Source: Myxococcales bacterium (GTDB lineage: Bacteria; Myxococcota_A; Polyangia; Polyangiales; Polyangiaceae). Taken from it: a stretch of DNA of 23,152 bases. The notes beneath the pieces are model-generated. The model saw only the letters and a list, made by a program, of their open reading frames with translations. It was not told where the DNA came from and did no database searches. Shown in pieces: positions 8,986 through 16,284 of the stretch. Numbering within the stretch: position 1 is the stretch's first letter; every line of letters begins with the position of its first letter. The translations under genes were made by a program, and so were the position numbers. The stretch spans positions 1 to 23,152 of the forward strand of contig JAAFHJ010000019.1 of the NCBI GenBank assembly GCA_013298325.1, given 5' to 3'.

Positions 8986-9389
8986 AAATTCTCACGTTCG
9001 GCGAGATCATGGACGGGGGCGCAACCGTCTTCCATTCGGTCGCAACGGTGGACGACCGTTCCCTGCGGCACCGCTTTGAAGGTGTGATTCGGGTCGATAA
9101 CCCCTATCGCTCCCTAAAAGAACACATTGACGAATTGAACGCGAAGGTTCCCGGGTTGGGCATCGACGAAATCTTGATTGATTTTTCCGAGCTTCGCTTC
9201 TGTAACTCGAACGGTTTCTACGTCATCATGGACATCGTGGAGGCGCTCTACCTCAATGCGACCGAAGCGAAGGTGACCGTTCGCCGCCTCGACGACGACG
9301 ATTGGCAGCGGGAAACGCTCCCCATTTTGCTGAACGTCGACGATGAGTCGATCGGCCGGCGGACGAACTTCCAAAACGTCCGCGAATAG
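8982..9389 (+). CDS. STAS-like anti-anti-sigma / SiaC-like phosphoprotein
   Basis: 135-residue small protein with a STAS-type core: strand ILIDFSELRF followed by CNSNGFYVIMDI, in which S76 lies where RsbV/SpoIIAA proteins carry their phosphorylated serine. The remainder (VTVRRLDDDDW and onward) is short and acidic. The general pattern also recalls SiaC (DUF1987), the phosphoprotein partner of SiaA/SiaB. It is the last gene of the operon, starts on the four-base overlap ATGA with the kinase-like gene, and is followed 22 bases after its stop by an intrinsic terminator. The downstream target is unknown, because no sigma factor or diguanylate cyclase gene is in the window. Confidence 0.78.
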   Translation: MKILTFGEIMDGGATVFHSVATVDDRSLRHRFEGVIRVDNPYRSLKEHIDELNAKVPGLGIDEILIDFSELRFCNSNGFYVIMDIVEALYLNATEAKVTVRRLDDDDWQRETLPILLNVDDESIGRRTNFQNVRE

Positions 9390-9411
9390 TCGCTCCATCG
9401 CCGTCCACGAG

Positions 9412-9440
9412 ACGCCCCTCGCGCGAGCGGAGGGCGTTTT
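9412..9440 (+). terminator. Intrinsic terminator of the GRAS/partner-switching operon
   Basis: Arms ACGCCCCTC and GAGGGCGT pair with one bulged C around a GCGCGAGCG loop, directly followed by TTTT. The position 22 bases after the last stop codon of the operon fits. Confidence 0.75.
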
Positions 9441-9630
9441 CGCGTTTGTTTCCCCCGCGGCCGCTGCCGCACTGCATCATGAATCGGCAACGCTCGTCGC
9501 AAATGCTCCTCGTTTGTCCCGATGAAGAAATCCGCTTCCCGTCCCCGGCAACATGCCGGTAACCTCGGTCGCTTCCCCCGAGCGCGTCGCGGACTGTCAC
9601 CGCCGCTACCGGGCGAAGCCACCTCCCGTC

Positions 9631-9647
9631 TCCGGCGCATCGCCGGA
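9631..9647 (+). repeat. Perfect 7-bp hairpin in the mmsA leader
   Basis: TCCGGCG-CAT-CGCCGGA forms a GC-rich hairpin 27 bases before the TTG start of mmsA. The 285 bases between the operon terminator and mmsA hold no other gene I can support. An in-frame open stretch from an ATG at 9522 exists but encodes an Arg/Pro-rich segment unlike the enzyme family. The hairpin could be part of a leader that controls mmsA translation. Confidence 0.4.
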
Positions 9648-9674
9648 AGCCCCGGAATCAGCCAGGAGTTGCCC

Positions 9675-11159
9675 TTGTCGTTCGTTCGTCTCCCCGAATC
9701 GCCCATCCGCTGCAAAAACCTTGTCGGTGGCGCCTTCGTCGACGTTGTGACCAAAGACACGATCCCGGTAACGAGCCCCTGGACCGGCGCCGTGATCGGC
9801 GAGGTTCCGATGAGCCGTGCCGCGGATGTCGACACCGCGGTTGCCCTGGCAAAGAAGGCCTCGGTCGGCTGGGCGGCGACGCCGCTCCGTGAGCGCTGTC
9901 AGGTCCTCTACCGCTTCCGGGACCTCGTTCTACGCGACCTCGAAATGCTCGCCCACCGGGCCGCGTCGGAGGCGGGAAAGACGGTCGCCGAGGCACGCGC
10001 CGGGATTCTGAAGGGCGTCGAAGTTACCGAGTTCGCGACCGCCCTGCAGAACATTCCTGGTGGCGGTGTGATGGAGGTAAGTCGCGGAGTTTCGTGTGAA
10101 ATTCGCCGCGAGCCCCTCGGCGTCGTCGCCGGTATCGTCCCCTTCAATTTTCCCGCGATGGTTCCGCTCTGGATGATTCCGAACGCCCTCGCACTCGGAA
10201 ATTCGTTTGTGCTCAAACCTTCCGAAAAGGTGCCGCTCACCGCGCAGCTCCTTGGCGCCCTTCTCGCCGAGGCCGGCCTCCCGGAAGGCGTCTTTTCCCT
10301 CGTCAATGGCGGCGTTGAAGCGGTCGACACGATCCTCGATCACCCCGACATTCAGGCGGTTGGGTTCGTCGGTTCGACGGCCATCGCGCGCAAGGTGTAC
10401 GAGCGCGGCAGCAAGGCCGGTAAGCGGGTGCTCGCTCTCGGTGGCGCGAAAAACCATCTGATCGTGACGCCGGACGCCGATGTCGACATGACCGCGCGCG
10501 CCGTCCTCGACTCCTTCACCGGCTGCGCGGGGCAGCGCTGCATGGCGGCGAGCGTGCTCCTCGCCGTCGGAGACATCGAGCCGGTGCTCGCCAAGGTTGA
10601 GGAACTCGCGAAAAACCTCGCCCTCGGCTCAGGGATGGGGGCGATCATCGATCGAGGTGCGCTTGAGCGTCTGGAAGCGGCCATCGGTCGCGCGGAGGGC
10701 GAAGGGGCGAAGCTCCTCGTCGACGGACGTGGCAAAAAACCGAGCGATTCTAGCTATACAGGCGGTAACTGGCTCGGCGCAACGCTCCTCGATGGCGTCC
10801 GTCCGGACTCGGAAGCCGGCTGCCAGGAACTCTTCGGCCCGATCCTCGCGGTCGTCCGTGTGAAGAACGTGACCGAGGCGCTCCAGATCGAAAACGCCAA
10901 CCGTTACGGGAATGCCTGCAGCGTGTTCACCACGAACGGTGCAGTCGCCGAGGCGGTCGCCGCCGGCGCGAAGGCGGCAATGATCGGCGTTAACGTTGGC
11001 GTCCCCGTGCCGCGGGAGCCGTTTAGCTTCGGCGGCATGGGCGAGAGCAAATTCGGCCACGGGGACATCACCGGCCCGAGCTCGATCGACTTCTGGACCC
11101 ACAACAAGAAGATCACCCGCAAGTGGGCGCCCCAGGACGACCAAAACTGGATGTCTTGA
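9675..11159 (+). CDS. mmsA: CoA-acylating (methyl)malonate-semialdehyde dehydrogenase
   Basis: Converts methylmalonate or malonate semialdehyde, NAD and CoA to propionyl-CoA or acetyl-CoA plus CO2, in the cytosol. The protein is 494 residues, the usual family length, if read from TTG at 9675, which has AGGAG at 9664-9668 with a six-base spacer. The longer frame from ATG 9522 adds ~51 Arg/Pro-rich residues not found in the family, so TTG is preferred. Marks are the N-terminal CKNLVGGAFVD, the NAD-binding region PLGVVAGIVPFNFPAMVPLW typical of the MMSDH branch, GFVGSTAIARKVY, GGAKNHLIV where most aldehyde dehydrogenases have a catalytic Glu motif, and the nucleophile C289 in GCAGQRCMA. A CoA-acylating role follows from these features. 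It lies 131 bases before URC1 on the same strand, suggesting it handles the C3 semialdehyde of uracil breakdown. Confidence 0.95.
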   Translation: MSFVRLPESPIRCKNLVGGAFVDVVTKDTIPVTSPWTGAVIGEVPMSRAADVDTAVALAKKASVGWAATPLRERCQVLYRFRDLVLRDLEMLAHRAASEAGKTVAEARAGILKGVEVTEFATALQNIPGGGVMEVSRGVSCEIRREPLGVVAGIVPFNFPAMVPLWMIPNALALGNSFVLKPSEKVPLTAQLLGALLAEAGLPEGVFSLVNGGVEAVDTILDHPDIQAVGFVGSTAIARKVYERGSKAGKRVLALGGAKNHLIVTPDADVDMTARAVLDSFTGCAGQRCMAASVLLAVGDIEPVLAKVEELAKNLALGSGMGAIIDRGALERLEAAIGRAEGEGAKLLVDGRGKKPSDSSYTGGNWLGATLLDGVRPDSEAGCQELFGPILAVVRVKNVTEALQIENANRYGNACSVFTTNGAVAEAVAAGAKAAMIGVNVGVPVPREPFSFGGMGESKFGHGDITGPSSIDFWTHNKKITRKWAPQDDQNWMS

Positions 11160-11169
11160 CCGCGTTCTC

Positions 11170-11192
11170 CGGCGAATAGACGCCGAAATTTT
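11170..11192 (+). terminator. Weak terminator-like hairpin after mmsA
   Basis: CGGCG-AATAGA-CGCCG (5-bp stem) is followed by AAATTTT, ten bases after the mmsA stop. The stem is short, so it may be only partly effective and allow read-through into the URC genes. Confidence 0.35.
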
Positions 11193-11213
11193 CAGTTCTC
11201 AAATCGCTATCTC

Positions 11214-11255
11214 GCCGCGCTCCTGCGCGGCGCTCGGAAGGTCCGTCGGACCTTC
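11214..11255 (+). promoter_or_regulatory. Tandem hairpins in the leader of the URC operon
   Basis: Two perfect hairpins lie next to each other before URC1: GCCGCGC-TCCT-GCGCGGC (11214-11231) and GAAGGTCC-GTC-GGACCTTC (11237-11255). The second is followed within a few bases by a loose T-rich stretch (CCCGTTTTCGTTT), so it could act as an attenuator. The Shine-Dalgarno AGGAGG follows at 11273-11278, 12 bases before the ATG. Pyrimidine-dependent control is an inference from the genes alone. Confidence 0.45.
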
Positions 11256-11290
11256 TGTCCCGTTTTCGTTTCAGGAGGCTTGAGCCATCC

Positions 11291-12535
11291 ATGTCGGAAA
11301 AGAAAAGCAGCGCCATCCGCCTTACGACGCATCCCGGTGTCATTTCTCACCCTATTCAATGGGGGAAGGAAGCAGCCAAGGATCGTGGACCAATTATCGC
11401 CACGATGACCAACATCGGCGATCGCAACGCCATCGGCACCCACTCGGGCGCCTACTCGGTCTACCGCGCCCTCGCGATCGCTGGCAAAGCGCTCGATCCC
11501 GACCACAAAGCCGACCTCACCAACACCGCGCCCGCGGAGGCGATCGGCCCCCACGCCCAATGGTTTGATCCAAAGAAGATCGTCTCCCTCGATCCGTGGG
11601 GCGCGATGATCTCCGAAAAATTCGGGGATCTTCTGGCGAAGGGGGTCGACATCAAGCCGACGATCGCCGTCACCAAAGCTCACATCAACATGCCGGAGCT
11701 GAAGGACGCCATCACGGCGGGGCGCCTGATTCCGGACGGGGAAATCCTCAAAAAAAATGGTGACGTCACCGTCACCAAAGCGGCGATTGAGCCGGTGTGG
11801 TTCCTTCCGGGAATCGCGGAGCGCTTTGGCTGCTCGGAGGCCGAGCTTCGGCAGGTTCTCTTTCAACAAACCGGCGGCATGTTCCCCGAACTCGTGACCC
11901 GTCACGACCTCGAGGTCTTCCTGCCTCCGATCGGCGGCCTGACGATCTATTTCTTTGGCGACGTCTCGAAGGTCGGCAACCGCGAGGTGCCGATCTCGAT
12001 GCGAATCCACGATGAGTGCAACGGTTCCGACGTCTTCGGGTCCGACATCTGCACCTGTCGTCCGTACCTTACGCACGGCATTGAAATCTGCATTGAGAGC
12101 GCCCAAAAGGGGGGAACTGGCGTCATTGTCTACAACCGCAAAGAAGGTCGCGCGCTCGGCGAAGTGACCAAGTTCCTTGTGTACAATGCTCGCAAGCGCC
12201 AGGAAGGCGGCGACCGCGCCGATACCTACTTCCACCGGACGGAGTGCGTCGCGGGCGTCCAGGATATGCGCTTCCAGCAGCTTATGCCGGACGTCGTTCA
12301 CTGGCTCGGCATCACGAAGATCGACCGTTTCGCGAGCATGAGCGACATGAAGTTCAATGCGCTCACACAGAGCGGGATTGAGGTCATGGAGCGGGTCGCA
12401 ATCCCCGATGATCTCGTCCCGCAGGACGCAAGCGTCGAGATGGAAGCGAAAAAGGCTGCCGGCTATTTCACCGCCGGCAAGGTCATGTCCAAAGAGGAGC
12501 TTGCCTCGGTGAAGGGGCGCGCCCTCGATGAGTGA
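11291..12535 (+). CDS. urc1: URC1: GTP cyclohydrolase II-like protein of uracil catabolism
   Basis: 414-residue member of the GTP cyclohydrolase II superfamily, the URC1 branch known from the uracil catabolic (URC) pathway of the yeast Lachancea kluyveri. The zinc-binding pattern C243-x10-C254-x-C256 has the same spacing as E. coli RibA (C54, C65, C67). The RibA motif EGRGIG appears as EGRALG in NRKEGRALGE. Compared with the ~200-residue RibA it has an extra N-terminal ~200 residues, as expected for URC1. The presumed role is ring opening of a uridine nucleotide derived from uracil, not riboflavin synthesis, because no other rib gene is nearby. ATG 11291 follows AGGAGG with a long 12-base spacer. 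Its TGA overlaps the URC4 ATG by eight bases, so the two are translationally coupled. Confidence 0.93.
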   Translation: MSEKKSSAIRLTTHPGVISHPIQWGKEAAKDRGPIIATMTNIGDRNAIGTHSGAYSVYRALAIAGKALDPDHKADLTNTAPAEAIGPHAQWFDPKKIVSLDPWGAMISEKFGDLLAKGVDIKPTIAVTKAHINMPELKDAITAGRLIPDGEILKKNGDVTVTKAAIEPVWFLPGIAERFGCSEAELRQVLFQQTGGMFPELVTRHDLEVFLPPIGGLTIYFFGDVSKVGNREVPISMRIHDECNGSDVFGSDICTCRPYLTHGIEICIESAQKGGTGVIVYNRKEGRALGEVTKFLVYNARKRQEGGDRADTYFHRTECVAGVQDMRFQQLMPDVVHWLGITKIDRFASMSDMKFNALTQSGIEVMERVAIPDDLVPQDASVEMEAKKAAGYFTAGKVMSKEELASVKGRALDE

Positions 12536-13754
12536 CGTCTCCTTTCTCCGAGACCCGGCGACGATCCGTGCACGATGCAAGTTCGTCTACGATCGCGCAC
12601 TTCGCGGTGAGGATTCATTTTTCACCGTCGATGAAGGGGCGCTCGACGGCATCGCCGCGCGTGTGGCCGATTTGACGGTCTCTCGCTTTCCCGATTTGAA
12701 CGTTCCGATCCACGGTCGGATGCGCCACTTCGGCGAGCGTGCCGAGGAGGCCCGCGCGGCGGTCGAAGCATACGGGCCGCTCAAGCGCGGCGCCGCGCTG
12801 ATCGACCTTTGCGTCGTAAGCGTCCTTGTCGACGCCGGTGCAGGGGCCAGCTGGCGCTACAACGACCCGGTCCTCAAGACCGCCGTCGGCCGCAGCGAGG
12901 GGCTCGCGCTCGCCTCCCTCGACTGGGTCGCGAGCGGCGCGCTCTCCTCCCAACAAACCCCTTACTCGGTCGATGCGAAGGGCCTTCAGTCGATCACCGT
13001 GGAGAGCTTCAAACAGGCTTTCCAGGTGGCGGACGGAAATCCGATCGTCGGTGCGGAGGGGCGCGTCGGGCTCTTGCGGAGCCTCGGTGACGCCCTCGCG
13101 GAGCCGACCCGAGCTGCCCGATTCAACCCGAGTCGTCACCCGGGCGGCCTTGCTGGCCTCCTTCTGGGCCGTGGCATCTTTGACAAATCCACCGGCCACA
13201 CTCGCGTGACCGGGGCCCAGGTTCTCTCTGCAATTCTTGAGGAATTCGGTGGGATCTGGCCGGGAAGGATTACGCTCGACGGGGAGAACCTCGGCGATGT
13301 CTGGGCGCTCCCTGGCCTCGGTGCGCCGGGGCCTCACGGCGACCTCGTCCCCTTCCACAAGCTCTCCCAGTGGCTCGCCTATTCGTTGGTCGAACCGCTC
13401 GAAGAAGCTGGGATTGACGTCGTCGAACTGGATGGATTGACTGGCCTTCCCGAATACCGAAATGGCGGTCTTCTCGTCGACGGCGGCCTCTTCGCGTTGA
13501 AGGACCCGGCCCACGCGACCGTCGGCCACACCGTCGATTCACCGTTCGTCGTCACGTGGCGCGCGCTCACCGTGCACGCTCTCGATCTCGTCGTCGCAAA
13601 GGTGCGCGAGCGTCTCCACAAAAGCGCCAACGAGCTTCCGCTCCCGGCGCTCCTCGAAGGCGGAACTTGGCTTGCCGGCCGTCAAATTGCCGCGGAAAAA
13701 CGGGAAGGTGGCGGCCCGCCCCTCACCGTGATTTCCGACGGCACCGTCTTCTAA
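12528..13754 (+). CDS. urc4: URC4 / DUF1688 family protein of uracil catabolism
   Basis: 408-residue DUF1688 protein, the family of yeast Urc4, which is required for growth on uracil as nitrogen source and has no proven biochemical activity that I can cite. Recognisable conserved stretches are the N-terminal RDPATIRARC, VPIHGRMRHF, GASWRYNDP, SSQQTPYSVDA near residue 140, and the C-terminal GTWLAGRQIA. Length is standard. It probably works with URC1 on the opened pyrimidine nucleotide, in agreement with the eight-base overlap ATGAGTGA between the two genes. No membrane segment or signal peptide is seen. The uracil phosphoribosyltransferase gene begins 65 bases downstream. Confidence 0.93.
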   Translation: MSDVSFLRDPATIRARCKFVYDRALRGEDSFFTVDEGALDGIAARVADLTVSRFPDLNVPIHGRMRHFGERAEEARAAVEAYGPLKRGAALIDLCVVSVLVDAGAGASWRYNDPVLKTAVGRSEGLALASLDWVASGALSSQQTPYSVDAKGLQSITVESFKQAFQVADGNPIVGAEGRVGLLRSLGDALAEPTRAARFNPSRHPGGLAGLLLGRGIFDKSTGHTRVTGAQVLSAILEEFGGIWPGRITLDGENLGDVWALPGLGAPGPHGDLVPFHKLSQWLAYSLVEPLEEAGIDVVELDGLTGLPEYRNGGLLVDGGLFALKDPAHATVGHTVDSPFVVTWRALTVHALDLVVAKVRERLHKSANELPLPALLEGGTWLAGRQIAAEKREGGGPPLTVISDGTVF

Positions 13755-13819
13755 ATGAACTGCAAACTACAGGCAATCCGTGCGTCGTTCGCCGGTGCCG
13801 CTCCGCTGAGGAAGTATTT

Positions 13820-14452
13820 ATGACCCCGTCCGTCGTCGTCGTTGATCACCCGCTCGTCAAACACAAGCTCACCCTCATGCGCGCCAAGGAGACGAGCACC
13901 GCGAGCTTCCGTGCACTCCTCACGGAAATTTCGATGCTCCTCGCCTACGAGGCGTCCCGTGACATGAAGTTGGGGACGAAGACCGTCGAAACGCCCCTCG
14001 CAACCATCGAAGCGCCGACCCTCGAAGGCAAAAAAGTCGTTCTTATTGCGATTTTGCGCGCGGGGCTCGGCATCCTCGACGGCATGCTCGAACTGATGCC
14101 TTCCGCCCGCGTCGGGCACGTCGGCCTCTATCGGGATCCGAAGACGCTGCTCGCCGTCGAGTACTACTACAAGGTGCCGAGCGATCTCTCGGATCGCGAT
14201 GTCCTCGTCTGCGACCCGATGCTGGCGACCGGCAACAGCGCCATCGCTGCCATTGAGCGCATCAAGCAGAGCCGACCGGGCAGCCTCAAGTTCATTTGCC
14301 TCCTCGCCTGCCCGGAGGGCATCAAGAACTTCCACGAGGCCCACCCGGACGTGCCGATCGTGACCGCTGCCATCGACGAACGCCTCAATGAGCACGGCTA
14401 CATCGTCCCCGGCCTCGGCGATGCCGGCGACCGCCTCTTCGGGACGAAGTAA
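13820..14452 (+). CDS. upp: Uracil phosphoribosyltransferase
   Basis: Forms UMP from uracil and PRPP. ATG 13820 follows GAGGAAG (13808-13814) with a five-base spacer and gives 210 residues, the normal UPRT length; the longer open frame upstream overlaps URC4 and is not used. The PRPP-binding loop CDPMLATGNSA begins at C131, and the uracil-recognition C-terminus contains GYIVPGLGDAGDR with the final GT-K. GLYRDPKT and YYYKVP are further UPRT hallmarks. In the URC pathway this enzyme (Urc6 in yeast) supplies the UMP on which the pathway works, so here it probably has a catabolic as well as salvage role. It closes the operon and is followed by a strong terminator. Confidence 0.97.
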   Translation: MTPSVVVVDHPLVKHKLTLMRAKETSTASFRALLTEISMLLAYEASRDMKLGTKTVETPLATIEAPTLEGKKVVLIAILRAGLGILDGMLELMPSARVGHVGLYRDPKTLLAVEYYYKVPSDLSDRDVLVCDPMLATGNSAIAAIERIKQSRPGSLKFICLLACPEGIKNFHEAHPDVPIVTAAIDERLNEHGYIVPGLGDAGDRLFGTK

Positions 14453-14483
14453 GTCCCCACGTCCGGATTCCTTCGGCCCCGTG

Positions 14484-14516
14484 AAGAGCCTCGCCGTCGC
14501 GGGGCTCTTTTATTTT
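14484..14516 (+). terminator. Strong intrinsic terminator after the URC operon
   Basis: AGAGCCTCGC-CGTC-GCGGGGCTCT forms a 10-bp stem with one G-U pair and a four-base loop, followed by TTTATTTT. It begins about 30 bases after the upp stop codon. Confidence 0.9.
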
Positions 14517-14564
14517 GTCCTTATTCCTGCCCATAAAAGTACGCATGTATTATTTGTGCGTGCA

Positions 14565-15002
14565 ATGCAGCCTCAGACGATCCCCGTTCCGGCCGTCGTT
14601 CCATCTCCAAGTGCGAACGCGGACGACCTTGAAGCGGAGCTCGAACGCCTCGAGCGCCTCTTGAGACGCATGGAATTCGCGCTTTCTGCGCTATCTTCGG
14701 ACCTGGGCGAACTCTTGACCGTGGAGCGGATTATCCACCGACGCTTTGGGCCGACGCTTCGTCAGGAGCTGGCGGATGAATATCGGGGAAATCAAGCCCG
14801 TATTCTTCGCACCCTCGCGGCCGACATTGACGCGCCCCACCTTGCGCCGCGCCCTGCGCCGGGCAAGACGGTGATCACCGAAGAACAGCTCGTGCGCTCC
14901 GTCGCGGGGATCGCAAGGAACCTGAAATTGCAGGGGGAAATAGCTCTCGCCCAGCTTCCGCCCCCCTTTGGCCAGATCGACTTTTCGTGGCTGCCGGGCT
15001 GA
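14565..15002 (+). CDS. Small hypothetical protein with coiled-coil segment
   Basis: 145-residue protein I do not recognise. ATG 14565 is used; GTG at 14556 is an alternative, and the frame is open further back into the upp gene and its terminator, which argues against longer starts. No Shine-Dalgarno is visible. The upstream DNA is unusually AT-rich (TATTAT at 14548-14553), so a short or absent leader is possible. Residues ~17-45 form a charged heptad-like helix (LEAELERLERLLRRMEFAL), followed by a second helical region with IIHRRFGPTLRQELADEY. The rest is Pro/Ala-rich, ending in GQIDFSWLPG. No signal peptide or membrane segment. Its stop lies one base from the stop of the opposing kinase gene. 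Codon use looks like real coding sequence. Confidence 0.7.
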   Translation: MQPQTIPVPAVVPSPSANADDLEAELERLERLLRRMEFALSALSSDLGELLTVERIIHRRFGPTLRQELADEYRGNQARILRTLAADIDAPHLAPRPAPGKTVITEEQLVRSVAGIARNLKLQGEIALAQLPPPFGQIDFSWLPG

Positions 15003-15003
15003 C

Positions 15004-16284
15004 TCAGCTTCGAAGTGCGAGGAGTCCCGCCACGAGGCTCAGCGCGACCGCCCCACCAAGAAGCGCGAAGAGGAGGCGGTCGAGCCAGCGGGGGAATGCT
15101 TCGCGGCTCGGGCTGAAGGGGCGGCCGGGCGTCTCCACCAAACTCTGCGAAATCACAAGGGAAGGGGACGAAAGCGGCGGAAGAGCTGCGCCCGGCTCGA
15201 TGCGGACCGTTGGCCGTAGCTGCGGCTTTGCCGGCATGGGGAGGCCCGCCGCGCGCGCCGCATGATCGAGGGCACGTCGCATTTCCCGGGCGCTCGCAAA
15301 CCGGTCTTGTGCAGCAAATGCGAGGGCCTGATCGAGAACGGCTAAGAACGCAGCCGGACCGGGGACGTTCAATGCCGCAAGCGGGAGCATCGGTTCGCGC
15401 GCCTCCAAGACGACGTCGACGATGGAGCCCGTTCGAAGGGAACGCCCCGCCAGCGCGGACGCGATCGTGAGTGCGACCGCAAAAATATCGGCCTCCGGAC
15501 CCGCTTCCGTCATCCCGAGCGCCTGTTCGGGCGCCATGTACGCCGGCGTCCCAAGCGGGACCCCTTCCGTGGTTGTGCGCGGGCCACTCGCGGGGCGGGT
15601 CAGTCGTGCGAGGCCAAAATCGAGGAGATGGACGGTCCCGTCGTCGGCAATAAGGACGTTTGAAGGCTTGATGTCTCGATGGACAATGCCGTTTTCATGG
15701 GTGCTTTGAAGAATATCCAGAAGCGCATCGAGCACGCGCCACGCTTCGAACGTAGTGAGCGCATTCGCTTCTAGATGCGCTTTGAGAGATTGCCCACGAA
15801 TGAACGGAAAGATCGCATACGGCCGCCCCGACGCCGTCCGTCCCCAGTCGATACAAGGCGGGATGGCCGGGTGCGCGAGCGCATGTACGACGTCGATTTC
15901 TCTCGCGAATCTCTGAAGGCACTCTTCGTCGACGGCGAGTTCCGCGTGGAGAACTTTCGCTACGATGGGGAACGGGTCTGCCCCGGAACCGCCCACTTGA
16001 AACACCGTTGCCGTCGCGCCACGACCAATTTCACCGCCGAGCGGACGGACGATGCCGCGGAGTACAATCGTGTCTCGTTCGCGTGGAAGTTGCGCAAAAC
16101 CATCGTGTCCACCGACAGGATGCCCCGTCTTTTTTCGCATTTCCGACGGGCGAGCGCCGTCCCGTTCTTGCGCGGCCTGTCCGTTCGCCGGGGCGGTCCA
16201 AGGGCGGGGGGACCGCGTGTCGGGGAGCGTCGGGAACGACTCGCGTGCGGGGGACGACGGACGGGAACCGAGGGCGTTGGGCAC
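15004..16284 (-). CDS. Ser/Thr protein kinase with C-terminal membrane anchor
   Basis: 426-residue Hanks-type kinase. An N-terminal ~75 residues rich in Pro, Ser and Arg look disordered. The kinase domain runs from about 78 to 345: GEIGRGATATVF glycine loop, IVAKVL with the ATP lysine, HRDIKPSN at 202-209 with the catalytic lysine, LLDFGLARL, and the GTPAYMAPEQA activation-segment end. All catalytic residues are intact. A linker of ~50 residues leads to one hydrophobic helix at the very C-terminus (LLFALLGGAVALSLVAGLLA), so the kinase should be tail-anchored on the cytoplasmic side without a periplasmic sensor domain. It is divergent from the next kinase gene across a 150-base AT-rich region and convergent with the small coiled-coil gene. 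Confidence 0.93.
   Translation of the reverse strand: MPNALGSRPSSPARESFPTLPDTRSPRPWTAPANGQAAQERDGARPSEMRKKTGHPVGGHDGFAQLPRERDTIVLRGIVRPLGGEIGRGATATVFQVGGSGADPFPIVAKVLHAELAVDEECLQRFAREIDVVHALAHPAIPPCIDWGRTASGRPYAIFPFIRGQSLKAHLEANALTTFEAWRVLDALLDILQSTHENGIVHRDIKPSNVLIADDGTVHLLDFGLARLTRPASGPRTTTEGVPLGTPAYMAPEQALGMTEAGPEADIFAVALTIASALAGRSLRTGSIVDVVLEAREPMLPLAALNVPGPAAFLAVLDQALAFAAQDRFASAREMRRALDHAARAAGLPMPAKPQLRPTVRIEPGAALPPLSSPSLVISQSLVETPGRPFSPSREAFPRWLDRLLFALLGGAVALSLVAGLLALRS

Noticed and set aside
9522..9674. N-terminal extension of the semialdehyde dehydrogenase from ATG 9522
   Set aside because: Arg/Pro-rich, unlike the family, with no good ribosome binding site; TTG 9675 has AGGAG at the right distance.
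9560..9680. Cobalamin-riboswitch-like fragments (GGACTGTCAC, AGCCAGGAG followed by TTGCCC) before mmsA
   Set aside because: The pieces resemble parts of the core and the B12 box, but the box lacks two central bases, the other conserved blocks are missing, and AGGAG is better explained as the Shine-Dalgarno. An Infernal scan with the cobalamin model would decide.
11291..12535. Riboflavin biosynthesis ribA
   Set aside because: The zinc triad fits, but the long N-terminal half, the EGRALG variant and the neighbours URC4 and UPRT identify the URC1 branch.
13556..13819. Long upstream extension of the uracil phosphoribosyltransferase frame
   Set aside because: It overlaps URC4 in another frame and encodes an Arg-rich segment; ATG 13820 with GAGGAAG gives the normal enzyme length.
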